Assembly: GCF_001748285.1 (NCBI RefSeq)
Contig: NZ_BDGT01000006.1
Location: forward strand, 154,066-218,065
DNA from: Thermogemmatispora onikobensis
GTDB lineage: Bacteria > Chloroflexota > Ktedonobacteria > Ktedonobacterales > Ktedonobacteraceae
Direction of reading: 5' to 3'
DNA: 64,000 nt
Shown one piece after another: positions 41,992-52,137 of this stretch (the stretch's first letter is position 1; each line of letters opens with the position of its first letter). The translations under genes were made by a program, and so were the position numbers. Below the pieces are notes generated by a model that was given only the letters and a program-made list of their open reading frames with translations, ran no database searches and had not been told where the DNA came from.

Positions 41992-44900
41992 CTAATCCAG
42001 CAGGCCATGACGAATAGCGAAGACAGCGGCAGCCGCGCGGTTATCAAGCCCGGTCTTGTTGAAGATGCTGCGCAGATGATTGGCGACCGTGCGCTCACTG
42101 ATCACCAGGATCTCTGCGATCTGGCGATTGCTCTTTCCCTGAGCGACAAAGCGCAGGACCTGGACTTCGCGTCGGCTCAGGCCCGCCGGCAGAGGCGGCA
42201 AGGTCGGGCGAGTGAGGCTTGCGGCCTGCTCACGTTGACAGGCCCACTCCTGCCATTGGTGCTGCAAGAGCTGTACCAGGGCAGGGTTACCTGTACTATT
42301 GCTCAAGGCAACAGCTTCCTCCAGAAGCGCGCGGGCCTGGGCTATCCCCTGCGAACCATCGCGCGCAAGCACGAGGAAAGACTGCGTTCCCAGGGTCGCA
42401 GCCAGCTCGAAGGAGAGGCCAAGGCGCCTGGCAGCCGCCTCTGCGCGGGCGAGATGAGCCTCGGCGGCAGCGGTCTCCCCCGTCAGGAGGGCCAGCGCGC
42501 CAAGGAGACGATCGACCAGAAACGAATGGAACTGACCGCGAAAAGGAAGCAGGCGGGGATAGAGGCGTGTGGCCCAGCTCTGGTCAGCGAGCACAGCGCT
42601 GGTGGCGGCCATGAAGCAAAGGGCGTGGGCCAGGGGCATAGACTCCTCTGGCAGCGAGGCTACGAGCGCCTCCAGCTCGACGAGGCAGACCTGCGCCTCC
42701 TGCTGTTTGCCCTGGATAGCCTGGACAAAGCCGAGGCCACCAAGCCACCAGGCCAGCGACTGGGGGGCGTGCTGGCGATACCAGGCGAGAGCCGCCTTGA
42801 TGAGGTCCTCAGCCTCAGCCAGCTTCCCCCGCGGGGCCAGGAGCAGACCACGGGTCCACTGCAGCAGCGCCGCTGGCTCGGGGCTGGCGAGCTGCTCAAC
42901 GATCAACTGGCTCCTGGCCAGGGCCTCCTCGGCCTCGGGCCACTGGCTGTGCAGGGCATAGCTAGAGGCCAGATGGGTATAGAGGTGCCGCAGCTGATAG
43001 GGGTCATGGCAACGGCGAGCGTACTCAAGCCAGAGAGGAAACAGCTGGGCGCGTCGGTCGAGTGCGCCATGCCAGCCATAGGCCATCGTCAGGCAAGCAC
43101 AGCATTCCGAGACCTCCAGCGCCTCGCCGAGAGAGCGCCAATGAGAGAGCCTGCTCCAGTAGCGGCAGGCCGCGCTCCATCTGATTGCAGCGGACCAGTA
43201 GATTGCCCAGGGCCCGGCAGGCAGCCGCTTCGAGCCGTTGCTCGCCAAGCTGGCGAGAGAGAGCGAGGGCGTGCTCGAGGCAAGTGCGGGCCTCCTCTTG
43301 CTGGTGCAGGCTCAGTATCAGCAGTGAACCCAGCTCGACCAGGGCCTCGACGGTCTCGGCTGTGGTCTGGGCCGAGAGCGCTGTGGCGGCCTGCTCCAGG
43401 GCCAGACGGGCCGAAGCGATTCGCTCCTGGCGCCAGTAGGCGCGACCCAGGCCCAGCGCGGCGCAGCCGGCCACATACTGGTTGGCGCGACGGCGTCCCC
43501 ACTCTTGGGCACCTTGGAAGGCGTCGATGGCCTCCTGCCAGGCGGCGGCCAGGAGGGCTGCCCTGCCCAGTTCGAGGAGCCAGGGACCACGACGAGGATC
43601 GTCCGCGCTGAGGAGCTGCAAGGCCATATGCTGGTGAGCCATCGCTTCCGCTGGAGCATAGGTCTGCAGTGCCTGCTGGGCGGCGCGCTGGGAATAGGCG
43701 GCGCCACGTCCGGTATCGCCGCTGCGCGCAAAATGAAAAGCCTGCTCTGCCAGCTGCTGTGCGCTGGCAGGGGCATGGAGGGGGGGCTGGCGTTGCTCCA
43801 GCTCCTGGCCGATGCGTGTGTGCAGACGCAGACGGCGTACCGCTCTCACCTCCTGATAGAGGCACTCGCGGATGGTGTCGTGGCTGAAAGCAAAGTGAGC
43901 GGGGGCGGCGGCAGCGGTCGCAGGAAGCTGATGGATCAGCCGGGCCTGCCTGGCCTCGTGTAGGAGCTCCTCTACGCTCTCTTCGTCCAGCTCTGTGACC
44001 CTGGCCAACAGGGTCGCATCAAATGTCCGGCCAATGATCGACGCACTGCGCAGCAGCTCGACTGTGGCCGGAGCCAGGCGGGCCAGTCGCTGGCGAACGG
44101 CGTTCAGAATACTGGACGGCAGCAAAGAAGGATTGGGAGCGAGCAGACAGAAGGCGCCGCCGTCCTCTTTTTGGGCAATGACCCCGCTTTCAAGCCAGCC
44201 GCGGAGCAGTTCCTCGGCCAGGAACGGGTTGCCCTCGCTCTGAGCGGCCAGCAGGCTACTGACGGCAGGATCAACAGTGGCACCCAGGTAGCCCGAGGCC
44301 AGCTCGGCCACCGCTTCGGCGGTCAGCGGGCCCAGGATCATGGTAGTGAGCAGGCGCAGACGCTCTAGCTCGGCCAGGGCGCGCTCGAAAGCGGAGCGGT
44401 GCATGATCTCGCCTTCACGATAGGCTCCCAGAATCAGCAAGCGCGCCGTGGGCTGGTGCTGGGCCAGGTGGCAGAGCAGGTCAAGGCTAGCCTGATCGGA
44501 CCAGTGGAGGTCATCCAGCACCAGGAGTAAGGGCCGAGGGGTAGCGATCGCCTTCAAGAAGAGGCCTGTGGCCTCGAAGAGACGGAGGCGGGCCTGTTCG
44601 GGAGGCAGTGGGTAGCTACTGGCGGACTCCCCCAGGCGCAGGGACAGTTCGGGCAGGATGGTCGCCAGGACGGAGGCCATTGCGCCGGCCTGGGGGCGTA
44701 GCTCGTCCGCGGGCGCGCTGCGGATGTGCTGACCGAGCGCCTCCAGGAACGGCAGGTAGGGAGGCATTCCCTCGGTGCCGGAAGCTCCGCCCTGGAGCAC
44801 CGTTGTGCCTTGCTGGCGGGCGCAGCGAGCCATCTCGCGTAAGAGGCGTGTCTTGCCGATCCCTGGTTCGCCGGCGATGAGCGCCACCTGCAGGCCACCA

Positions 44901-44995
44901 GCGCGGCTCTGCTCCTCAAGGCTGCGCAGCCTGGCCAGCTCACGATCACGCCCGACCAGGGCCGCTTCTTCATGGGTCAAACCATGTTGCAGCAT
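41992..44995 (-). pseudogene. large ATP-dependent LuxR family regulator (LAL/MalT type), frameshifted
   Basis: The first frame (44995 to about 43145) has 'ALVGRDRELARLRSLEEQSR', Walker A 'IAGEPGIGKTRLLREMARCA' and Walker B 'PLLLVLDDLHWSDQASLDLL', followed by helical repeats. The second (about 43145 to 41992) continues the repeats and ends in a LuxR helix-turn-helix ('LSRREVQVLRFVAQGKSNRQ', 'IAEILVISERTVANHLRSIF'). The break falls in a GA/CT dinucleotide tract at 43143-43149; one more CT would give a continuous 'EQALSHWRSLGEAL'. Restored, the protein has about 1000 residues and would be an inducer-dependent transcription activator. Slippage in a dinucleotide tract allows for reversible switching, but a sequencing error is also possible. 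Confidence 0.8.
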
Positions 44996-45514
44996 GCTCC
45001 TGCTCTCTGCTTTCTCTCAGCAGCCTGCTCCTGTTGTCTGGAACACGTCGCATCTCACCCGTTCTGCCAGCAAAAAGCGTACTCGATATGGGAACGAAAA
45101 GCAAGTCTGGCGCTCTCTGATGACAGCACCGAGGAGCGCCTTTCTGCCAGCCCGACAGGCAGATCTCAGGCTGCATTCCTGCTGGTTGACTGCCTACCTC
45201 TTATTAATGTGGTCGAAATTTTTATGTCGTTTGGCATGGTGAAATGGAGCAGCGAGGATTGCTATTGATTTGAATAGGTTTAAGTAAGGAAATATTCGTC
45301 TGATCTATCTTTTGTAATGCAGAGTTTATTTAGAGACGGAAAATATTGACTTTTATCTAGTGAGACTATAGAGTAAGATTATGTCAGGGTTATCCTTTTG
45401 ATGAGTCTCACCTCGTGGCGAACAGCGTAGTTTTGCGCGTACCAGGGCACTGTGCTGTGCTGCCTGGCCACAGGCAGAGCCAGGTCGAAGGTGCCAGGCG
45501 AAAGGATACCGATC
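44996..45514. other. intergenic region, locally AT-rich
   Basis: No gene is supported. From 45230 to 45400 the sequence is clearly more AT-rich than the window and contains a TTGACT followed by TATAGA at poor spacing (15 bases) near 45347-45375, the best candidate promoter for the dehydrogenase gene. Confidence 0.35.
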
Positions 45515-46648
45515 ATGAAAGCGGTTGTCTACAAGGGACCTTTTCAGGTGGCGGTCGAACAGGTTCCTGATCCCACCATTCAGCACCCCAATGACGTCAT
45601 TGTGCGCATTACCTCAACCTGCATCTGTGGCTCGGATCTGCACATGTACGAGGGTCGCACGGCTGCCCCGCCGGGCCTCATCTTTGGTCACGAAAACCTG
45701 GGCATCGTCGAAGAGGTAGGCTCGGCGGTCACGACGCTCAAAAAGGGCGACCGGGTGGTGATGCCCTTCAACGTCGCTTGTGGCTTCTGCAAAAACTGCG
45801 AAAGGGGCTTTACTGGCTTCTGCCTGACCGTCAATCCCGGCTTCGCTGGTGGCGCCTATGGTTATGTGGCAATGGGGCCTTATCCTGGTGGGCAGGCAGA
45901 ATATTTGCGAGTACCCTATGCGGACTTTAATGCGCTCAAGCTGCCACCCGGGACCGAGCACGAGGATGATTTTGCCCTCCTGGCCGATATCTTCCCCACG
46001 GGCTATCACGGGGCCGAGCTGGCGCAGGTCTCACCTGGGGAGACGGTGGCCATCTTCGGGGCCGGCCCAGTCGGAGCGATGGCCGCTTATAGCTGCCTGC
46101 TGCGTGGAGCTGCTGAGGTCTATGTCGTCGACCGGGTGCCGGAGCGCTTAAAGAAGATCGAGGAGATTGGTGCAATCCCGATTGACTTCAGCAAAGGGGA
46201 CCCGGTCGAGCAGATTCGCGAGCGGCGCGGCGGCGATGGAGTGGACAAGGGCATTGATGCCGTTGGCTATCAGGCGATCCAGCCGGGTCAGGACAGCGAG
46301 GCCCCCTCTGCTGTTTTGGAGGCGCTCATCCGAGTCGTGAATCCCACTGGGATGCTGGGCATTCCTGGCCTCTACGTGCCGACCGATCCGGGAGGCGTTG
46401 ATCCACATGCCAGGGAGGGGCGCCTGCTCATCTCCTTTGGCAAGCTGTTCGAAAAGGGGCTGCGCCTGGCCACGGGCCAGTGCAACGTCAAGCGCTATAA
46501 TCGCTATCTGCGCGATCTGATTATCGCGGGACGGGCCAAGCCCAGCTTCATTGTCTCGCATCGGGTGCCGTTAGACGAGGCCCCGGTAGCTTATGAGAAG
46601 TTTGACAAGCGGGTCGAGGGCTATACCAAAGTAATCTTGAAGCCCTAG
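45515..46648 (+). CDS. zinc-dependent alcohol dehydrogenase, glutathione-independent formaldehyde dehydrogenase type
   Basis: 377 residues. Catalytic zinc ligands are in 'TSTCICGSDLHMYEGR' and 'LIFGHENLGIVEEVG'. The structural zinc loop is 'CGFCKNCERGFTGFC'. The cofactor-binding motif is 'VAIFGAGPVGAMAAYSCLLR'. 'VNPGFAGGAYGYVAMGPYPG', 'GQAEYLRVPYADFNALKLPP' and 'LLADIFPTGYHGAELAQVSP' are characteristic of the glutathione-independent formaldehyde dehydrogenase group. It oxidises an aldehyde or alcohol with NAD(P) in the cytoplasm; formaldehyde is the family substrate, unproved here. The ATG at 45515 has AAAGGA 9 bases upstream; a longer in-frame version has none. Confidence 0.88.
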   Translation: MKAVVYKGPFQVAVEQVPDPTIQHPNDVIVRITSTCICGSDLHMYEGRTAAPPGLIFGHENLGIVEEVGSAVTTLKKGDRVVMPFNVACGFCKNCERGFTGFCLTVNPGFAGGAYGYVAMGPYPGGQAEYLRVPYADFNALKLPPGTEHEDDFALLADIFPTGYHGAELAQVSPGETVAIFGAGPVGAMAAYSCLLRGAAEVYVVDRVPERLKKIEEIGAIPIDFSKGDPVEQIRERRGGDGVDKGIDAVGYQAIQPGQDSEAPSAVLEALIRVVNPTGMLGIPGLYVPTDPGGVDPHAREGRLLISFGKLFEKGLRLATGQCNVKRYNRYLRDLIIAGRAKPSFIVSHRVPLDEAPVAYEKFDKRVEGYTKVILKP

Positions 46649-46935
46649 GTCTGGAACGATCTGTCTGTGGCGCGCTTGCTGCATCCGCTGCTGGGCAGGG
46701 GAGAGCTGCAGGGTGCCTCACCGGTATGCAATCCAGGTGAATAAGGGCAAGCATGAAAAGCCGCGCCATCTCGCCAGGCGGGCGCTGAGGGCGGTCATGC
46801 TTGCCCTTGTCGATCAGGCCCTGGGCACTCGCCAGGCGGGCGGTGTAGAGGTCGGCGGAGCGCGGTGCGAGCTAAGGGAGAGAGCTGTCTCAAGCGAATC
46901 GGCAGCCACCAGTCAGTGTGGCTACTTTGCCGCTT

Positions 46936-48291
46936 TCATGCCTGCTGGCTCTCCCTCTCCAATGCCTCCTGTAGAAAGGACAGAAGCTTATACCAGCAAT
47001 CCTGTGATGCATGAGCGTTGAGGAGCGCGGTGCCTCCAAAAGCCACGATTGGCCCCCTGTCTGCCGCCGAGCCGCGGCTGACCCAAGGGGGGAGGGAAGG
47101 TACACCGTAGGGGCAGCAGATGAAGTGACCGGCGCCCTCATAGCGAAGATAGGTGCAGGAGTGGCTGAAACCGTGCTTCTCGAGGCGTGCTCTAATCCGC
47201 TCTGCGAACTGGCAGGAAGGCCAGACCTGATCATCGCTTCCAGCCACCAGCAGGATGGGGCCAGCGATACGCTCTACGGCGATACTGGCTCTGGCGATGG
47301 CCTCGGGATCAGCCTGCTGCAGCTGCTTCAGAAAGATCCTGGTGAGCCTGAAGGGCTTCCGCCGCAGCATACCCCACAGAAAGCTCACCACACTCAAAAA
47401 AGCGGCGAACTTGCCCGAAGAAGAGGCCGCCAGGTAAGGGAGGGCCTCACCGCAATATGTCCAGGCCGGCTCATTGACGCTGCGATAGCCTTTCAGGCCG
47501 GGCCAGAGAAGACTGCTGGGGGAGCCAGCGATGACAGCCTTCACCGCTGGAAAAGTAGATGCCAGGAGCAGGGCCAGCTCAGCCCCCCGGGAGAGGCCGC
47601 AGATTGCCAGGCGCGTACTGTCAATAGCCGGTTGATTTCCGAGCCAGCTGAAGGCCTGTTCAAAATATTCAAGAGGGATGGTAAGAAGATGAGGCGGACA
47701 ATTTTCGACGCCGAAATAGGCCAGAGCAAAGGCTGCGAAGCCGTGAGAGGCCAGGAGCGCGGCGCTATGGGCATGGAAGCCGCCATCTGAGCCATTGAGC
47801 AGAATCACACAAGGGTGAGGTCCTGGCCCTGACGGAAGAAAGAGCGTTCCCACCATGTCCGGTCCCTCAAGGTTGATCCGCTGCACTCCTGGTGCTGCAA
47901 AGAGACGCTGGATGCGGGCCGAGGCGACCACCTGATCGTCGCATGTTGCATTGAGCGTAATGGTGAGGGGCGTAGCTGTGGTCTTCACAAAAAGGTGACT
48001 CTCGGCGGGATCTTGCAGTGTCATAGACCACAACAGGCCCAGTGCATCCACTCCCTCGTAGCTGCCTGCCAGCGGCGCCTGCTGGTTGACATCGACCGTT
48101 CCCTCCTCGTCAGCGACAAAGGTGGCCCATGATGCCCAGGAGCAGCGCCAGCCGTCGAGAGTGGAAGCGTGGAGCGTGACCTGCTGGCCTGGCTCCAGAC
48201 CCTGTAGCTGGATAGAGAGTGGTGCGTCGGCAAGGCTCTCCTGCGGTTCAACCACCAGGCGAATGGGGGAAGGCACATCTTCCGTGACCAT
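46936..48291 (-). CDS. acyl-CoA thioesterase / BAAT family alpha/beta hydrolase
   Basis: 451 residues. The N-terminal beta-sandwich ('PLSIQLQGLEPGQQVTLHAS', 'DGWRCSWASWATFVADEEGT') is that of the BAAT/acyl-CoA thioesterase family. The C-terminal alpha/beta hydrolase has the nucleophile elbow 'LAICGLSRGAELALLLAST', the acid in 'LLVAGSDDQVWPSCQFAE' and the histidine in 'YEGAGHFICCPYG'. Serine rather than cysteine as nucleophile favours hydrolysis of thioesters or esters over amino-acid conjugation. It is a single-gene unit; the 287 bases upstream of its stop hold nothing supported. Confidence 0.87.
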   Translation of the reverse strand: MVTEDVPSPIRLVVEPQESLADAPLSIQLQGLEPGQQVTLHASTLDGWRCSWASWATFVADEEGTVDVNQQAPLAGSYEGVDALGLLWSMTLQDPAESHLFVKTTATPLTITLNATCDDQVVASARIQRLFAAPGVQRINLEGPDMVGTLFLPSGPGPHPCVILLNGSDGGFHAHSAALLASHGFAAFALAYFGVENCPPHLLTIPLEYFEQAFSWLGNQPAIDSTRLAICGLSRGAELALLLASTFPAVKAVIAGSPSSLLWPGLKGYRSVNEPAWTYCGEALPYLAASSSGKFAAFLSVVSFLWGMLRRKPFRLTRIFLKQLQQADPEAIARASIAVERIAGPILLVAGSDDQVWPSCQFAERIRARLEKHGFSHSCTYLRYEGAGHFICCPYGVPSLPPWVSRGSAADRGPIVAFGGTALLNAHASQDCWYKLLSFLQEALERESQQA

Positions 48292-48344
48292 AGTGAGGCC
48301 CTCCTTTCAAGAACCGAGTTGTCAATAGTATAGGCCAGCACAGC

Positions 48345-48548
48345 TCAGTTGCCAAGTCTATTCAAGAAGCGCTGAGTGAAGGTTGTGATAAAGGCGATTT
48401 CCACGAGCAAGCCGATGACAGCCTCACAAGAAGCGAGCAGGGGTAAGGGACTATCCAGCGGGATGCCCCCGGGGATGAAGCCGCGCCCGTGAAAAGCTGA
48501 CAGGCTCAACACCAGCGCTGCCCGCGGACTCAGGTGGGGTGTAGTCAT
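48345..48548 (-). pseudogene. C-terminal fragment of a membrane protein
   Basis: About 67 residues with 'ASCEAVIGLLVEIAFITTFT' and then 'QRFLNRL'. This resembles the last membrane helix of two-helix potassium-channel-like or pentapeptide-membrane proteins. The upstream part is missing, and the frame abuts another gene remnant on the opposite strand. Confidence 0.4.
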
Positions 48549-48558
48549 CTTCTAGGCG

Positions 48559-49203
48559 ATGGCCGGGGTCCTCCTCAAGGATTCGCTGCTCGCTCTTGGC
48601 CTGCTGGTCCTCCTCTTTGGCTTTGTGCTCTTCGCTGTCAGCAAGCTCCCAGTGCCCGAACGCTGCAACCTGAAGCAGGGGGGACTTGTGTTCCTGGCCC
48701 TGCTCATTGCTGTGCTGCTCATTCGCAACTTGCCCGCCTTTGGTGGGCTGGTGCTGCTGCTGGCCCTGCCTGGGGCGATCGTTGCCTTCCTCCTGGTGCG
48801 GCTCAAGGTCAGTCTCAGAATGGCGCTCTTCATCGGCGTGGTCGCCATTGGCCTGATTCTGGTGCTGCGCGAGGACCTGACCGATCTGATCAATCGGACA
48901 GTCGCGAACAATATGACCTTTAATGTTATTGCCATTGCGCAGGGGAGCGAGGCCGATAGGCTGGCTGCCGGCCTGTCCAGCCTTCCCGGTTGGCAGAAGA
49001 GCGTGCGTCGCCTTGACAGCAGGGTGATTCCTCTCAGCATTGATGGAATTCCCTTGCAGCAGCTTATTCCGGCGAATGCCGCCTTGAAGGGAAGGAGCAT
49101 TCCCGCCAGGGCTATGATTGCCTGCCTGCTCTCTTGCTTGTCTCCTCGCAAGGGAGGCCATCAGTGTGCTCCCCTCTGCCTGGGTGGGGACGTTGCGGGC
49201 TAG
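48559..49203 (+). pseudogene. internal fragment resembling an FtsX-type ABC permease
   Basis: Up to 214 residues with four hydrophobic segments ('LLALGLLVLLFGFVLFAVSK', 'GLVFLALLIAVLLIRNLPAF', 'LVLLLALPGAIVAFLLVRL', 'ALFIGVVAIGLILVLR'), then 'NMTFNVIAIAQGSEADRLAA' and 'VIPLSIDGIPLQQL'. This looks like the middle of a MacB/FtsX permease and the start of its outer domain. A stop codon directly precedes the ATG in frame, no ribosome site is present, and the last 35 residues look like out-of-frame sequence. I read it as a gene remnant; a small membrane protein of unknown function is the alternative. Confidence 0.4.
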
Positions 49204-50744
49204 GCCGGCTCGGCCTGCTCTGGCCTGCGTCCCCACTCTGTGGTCTCGAGTTGTTGTATCTGTCTTTCCCATAGGTGCAGCTCTCGACGCTGGGGCGGGC
49301 TAAGCTGCCCCTCAAATTGCTGGAGGATGGCAAGCAAACGGCTACCTTCCGCTGGAAGGCGCTGGGCCAGGGCCCGAGTGAGCAACAGCTTCCCATGTCG
49401 CCAGCCTTCTTGATGCTCTATGATCAGGTGATGAAGAAGCTGCAGTCTCTGCCAGGCTTGCCAGTCGGGTTCGGGCAGCACCTGGCCGGCTTCCAGCTCC
49501 AGGGCTGCGAGGCTGTGGGTGAGTACGAGGCGGCTCAGCTCGCGACGGAAGCGTTCGTCAGGATCGAGGAGCCTCCAGCCGACCTGCACGAGCAGGTGAC
49601 GGATCTCCTCTTGTAAAGACACACTCTTCCCATCGCAGCTCAGGCGGACACCTGGCACCGTCAGCAGCGATGCCTTACGAAGGGACTCCTGCCCTGGCGC
49701 CCGCGCCGAGAAGTGGCTGAGTAGGTGAGCCAGCCAGGAAAGGGCCAGCCCTGGCTCGCTGGACCCCGGCAGCAGGTGGGCCAGGACCAGCAGCCACCAG
49801 GTAAGCGGCCCCTCCTGTCTGAAAAACCAGGCAACCAGACGCTCGTCAAAGGCGCGCTGGTCCAGACGCGCCAGCTCCTCCAGGCGGAGCTGATTCGACT
49901 GCAACTGTCTACAGGCCAGTTGCACCAGAGCTGGATGACCCCCAGTCAGCTCGTGCAGGCGCTCACTGGCGGCTGTGAGCCGTGCTGCGGCGGCGCCGGT
50001 CGCGCTGGTCTGGAGCGCACCCTCCTGAGCGAGCATGCGGCGGATCTCTTCGGCAGACCACGGAGGCAGGGTGACCGTCACGATCTCAGACTGCCGCCCC
50101 TTCCAGAGCGGCTGGTGCCAGTCAGGGGGCTGGCGGCTCGCAAGCACGGCCTTGACGCGGGGCAGGCCGAAGCGCTCGGGGAAGCGCCCGCCAGGAGCGA
50201 GCACGAGCGCCTGAGCGCTGGGGAGCAGCTGCTCCAGATGGTCAAAGAAGAGCAGCAGGGTGGGCCCCTCGGCGGGCAGGTGAGGCCGGAGGGCCTCAAC
50301 ATCTCGGGCCAGGGCCGTCCAGAGCTGCTCTCTCCTGTCCAGATCGATGAGCAACTGACGGCCTGATGATGAGAGCTGGCCTGTCCTCTGGAGCCTCTCC
50401 CAGATCGTGGCAAAGGTATGGGCTTGCCAGGGAGGGTATGCGGCCTGGAGCTGCTCGACGATTTGCCAGACGAGGGAGAGCTGATCATGCGCTGCCGCGC
50501 ATAAGCCATCTACCCAGACGATGGGCAACCCGGGAAAACGCTGGCGGACGAGGGAGAGGCTGCTTTGCAGCAGCCGACTCTTGCCAAAGCCGCCGTGGGG
50601 ATAGCCTGGTGCTGAGGAGGCTGGACTGAGCGCTGTGCTCGGGCTGCCATCGTGAAGCCAGAGCAGCCAGGGGCTTTTGGCCTGCGTGTGGGCCAACCAG
50701 CTCAGCAAGAAGGCTGAAAAGCGATGACGGTCTCCGTGCTTCAT
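49200..50744 (-). CDS. STAND-type ATPase (AAA_16-like), partner of the gene upstream
   Basis: About 514 residues from the ATG at 50744 (AAAGGAG about 10 bases upstream). A nucleotide-binding loop is 'YPHGGFGKSRLLQSSLSLVR', a Walker B-like strand is 'PTLLLFFDHLEQLLPSAQAL', and a sensor-like segment is 'RVKAVLASRQPPDWHQPLWK'. 'RLHELTGGHPALVQLACRQL' is the typical winged-helix entry of STAND proteins. There is no LuxR domain. It starts 7 bases after the stop of the second ATPase gene. Function is unknown; such pairs often sense a signal and control partner proteins. Confidence 0.75.
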   Translation of the reverse strand: MKHGDRHRFSAFLLSWLAHTQAKSPWLLWLHDGSPSTALSPASSAPGYPHGGFGKSRLLQSSLSLVRQRFPGLPIVWVDGLCAAAHDQLSLVWQIVEQLQAAYPPWQAHTFATIWERLQRTGQLSSSGRQLLIDLDRREQLWTALARDVEALRPHLPAEGPTLLLFFDHLEQLLPSAQALVLAPGGRFPERFGLPRVKAVLASRQPPDWHQPLWKGRQSEIVTVTLPPWSAEEIRRMLAQEGALQTSATGAAAARLTAASERLHELTGGHPALVQLACRQLQSNQLRLEELARLDQRAFDERLVAWFFRQEGPLTWWLLVLAHLLPGSSEPGLALSWLAHLLSHFSARAPGQESLRKASLLTVPGVRLSCDGKSVSLQEEIRHLLVQVGWRLLDPDERFRRELSRLVLTHSLAALELEAGQVLPEPDWQAWQRLQLLHHLIIEHQEGWRHGKLLLTRALAQRLPAEGSRLLAILQQFEGQLSPPQRRELHLWERQIQQLETTEWGRRPEQAEPA

Positions 50745-50751
50745 CGGTATG

Positions 50752-52137
50752 TTACTCCTTTCCTTGTTCTTGGGCGAGGATCTCACGCTCCAGAGCCTGC
50801 AGGGCTGCCTGCCAGTCTGAAGCCTGCTCGCCCAGGGCGGCCTGGAGATCCTGGTCCTGCTGGAGAGCGGCCACCACCTGCAGGCTTACGGCCTGTGGTT
50901 CCTGGTGCAGGGATGCCAGCACGCTGGGCATCTGCTCTACTCGCCGCGTTGGTTCCTCGCCCAGGAGACGATAGGCGAGCTGATCGGCCAGGGAACGAAT
51001 GCGTTCGGGGCCGCTGGCTCGCGCTGTCAGGCGCTCCTGGAAGGCGGCCAGCCAGCGCAGGATCTCCCGCCAGCGGGCCGGAGCTTCTTCCTGCCAGAGG
51101 ACCTGCAGCAGGTGGCGGACCGGTGCGACGACGACATAGCCGGCGCGCTCGAACTGCCAGCGCAGGGCGTGAGTGCGAGCGGCGAGCTGCTGTGGCAGGA
51201 AGAAATAGGCAAAGGGATCGCTTTGTCTCCATTCGGGGACAAACTGCTCGATGAGGTCCTGCAGCAGCATGGCGGTGAAGCGGCGCGGCACGGCGAGCAA
51301 GCGCAGCAGGGTTTCGACGGCGGGCCGCTCCGCCGGCGGCAGCGCGCCCAAGACGCCGTGCCGGAGGACGCGCTCGGTGAGCTGCTCCAGCAGCCGGGTC
51401 CGGTCTGCTGGCTGACGGGGGACAAGCGTCCCGTCGCGCAGGGCGTCGGCGAGCACGACCAGGGCCAGCGGGTAGCCGGCAGCCCAGGTCAGGGCGAGGG
51501 CTCGCGCCTCGGGGGCGAGCGTCGGCGCGTGGCGGTCGAGCAAGAGGGCGCTGCTGACGCGGTCGAGTGGCCCGAGCTCCAGGGGAAGGACTGGGCGATT
51601 CAGCACGGTTTGCCAGGACCAGGGGAGCGACCCAGCCGCCGTCTGCACCAGGAGCAGGGGGGTCTCCTTTCCTAATGCATCGAGCAGCGCCACCAGCCAG
51701 CGCAGCTGCGAGGCATTGCCGATCTCCACGTCGTCCAGCAGCAAGACGGCGGCTCCCTGCTGGTGCACGAGAAGGCGAAGTCTGGGGATGAGCTGAGCCA
51801 GACCCGGGGTGGTGTGATCCGGTGTTGGGTCGTGCCTCTCTCCAGGGGAGGGGGAAAGGGGTGGCGACGGCAGGTCTGATAGCAGCTGGCTGGCGACGGC
51901 ATCGATGTGCGCTCCTGGTCGTACCGTGCCCCAGAGGACTGGCAGTCCGAGCGCGTGGGCCTGTTGCTGGACCTGGAGCAGCAGGGTGGTCTTGCCGATG
52001 CCGGCTACGCCAGACAGGTGCACGATTGGCCACGGCTGACCCTGCTTGACGCGCGACTGCCTGAGTGCTTGCAGGACCGTCGAGATCTGGCGCTGTTCGT
52101 CCTCGCGATTGATGACCGGCTTTGTGTTCATGGCCAT
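50752..52137 (-). CDS. STAND-type ATPase
   Basis: About 461 residues. Walker A is 'VHLSGVAGIGKTTLLLQVQQ'. Walker B is 'GAAVLLLDDVEIGNASQLRW', and 'ETPLLLVQTAAGSLPWSWQT' looks like the following sensor strand. Helical 'ARALALTWAAGYPLALVVLA' and the C-terminal region follow. Two ATGs are possible: 52137, or 52131, which overlaps the stop of the methyltransferase as ATGA. The gene is translationally linked to the methyltransferase upstream. Function is unknown. Longer in-frame sequence upstream is an overlap with the methyltransferase and not real. Confidence 0.75.
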   Translation of the reverse strand: MAMNTKPVINREDEQRQISTVLQALRQSRVKQGQPWPIVHLSGVAGIGKTTLLLQVQQQAHALGLPVLWGTVRPGAHIDAVASQLLSDLPSPPLSPSPGERHDPTPDHTTPGLAQLIPRLRLLVHQQGAAVLLLDDVEIGNASQLRWLVALLDALGKETPLLLVQTAAGSLPWSWQTVLNRPVLPLELGPLDRVSSALLLDRHAPTLAPEARALALTWAAGYPLALVVLADALRDGTLVPRQPADRTRLLEQLTERVLRHGVLGALPPAERPAVETLLRLLAVPRRFTAMLLQDLIEQFVPEWRQSDPFAYFFLPQQLAARTHALRWQFERAGYVVVAPVRHLLQVLWQEEAPARWREILRWLAAFQERLTARASGPERIRSLADQLAYRLLGEEPTRRVEQMPSVLASLHQEPQAVSLQVVAALQQDQDLQAALGEQASDWQAALQALEREILAQEQGKE

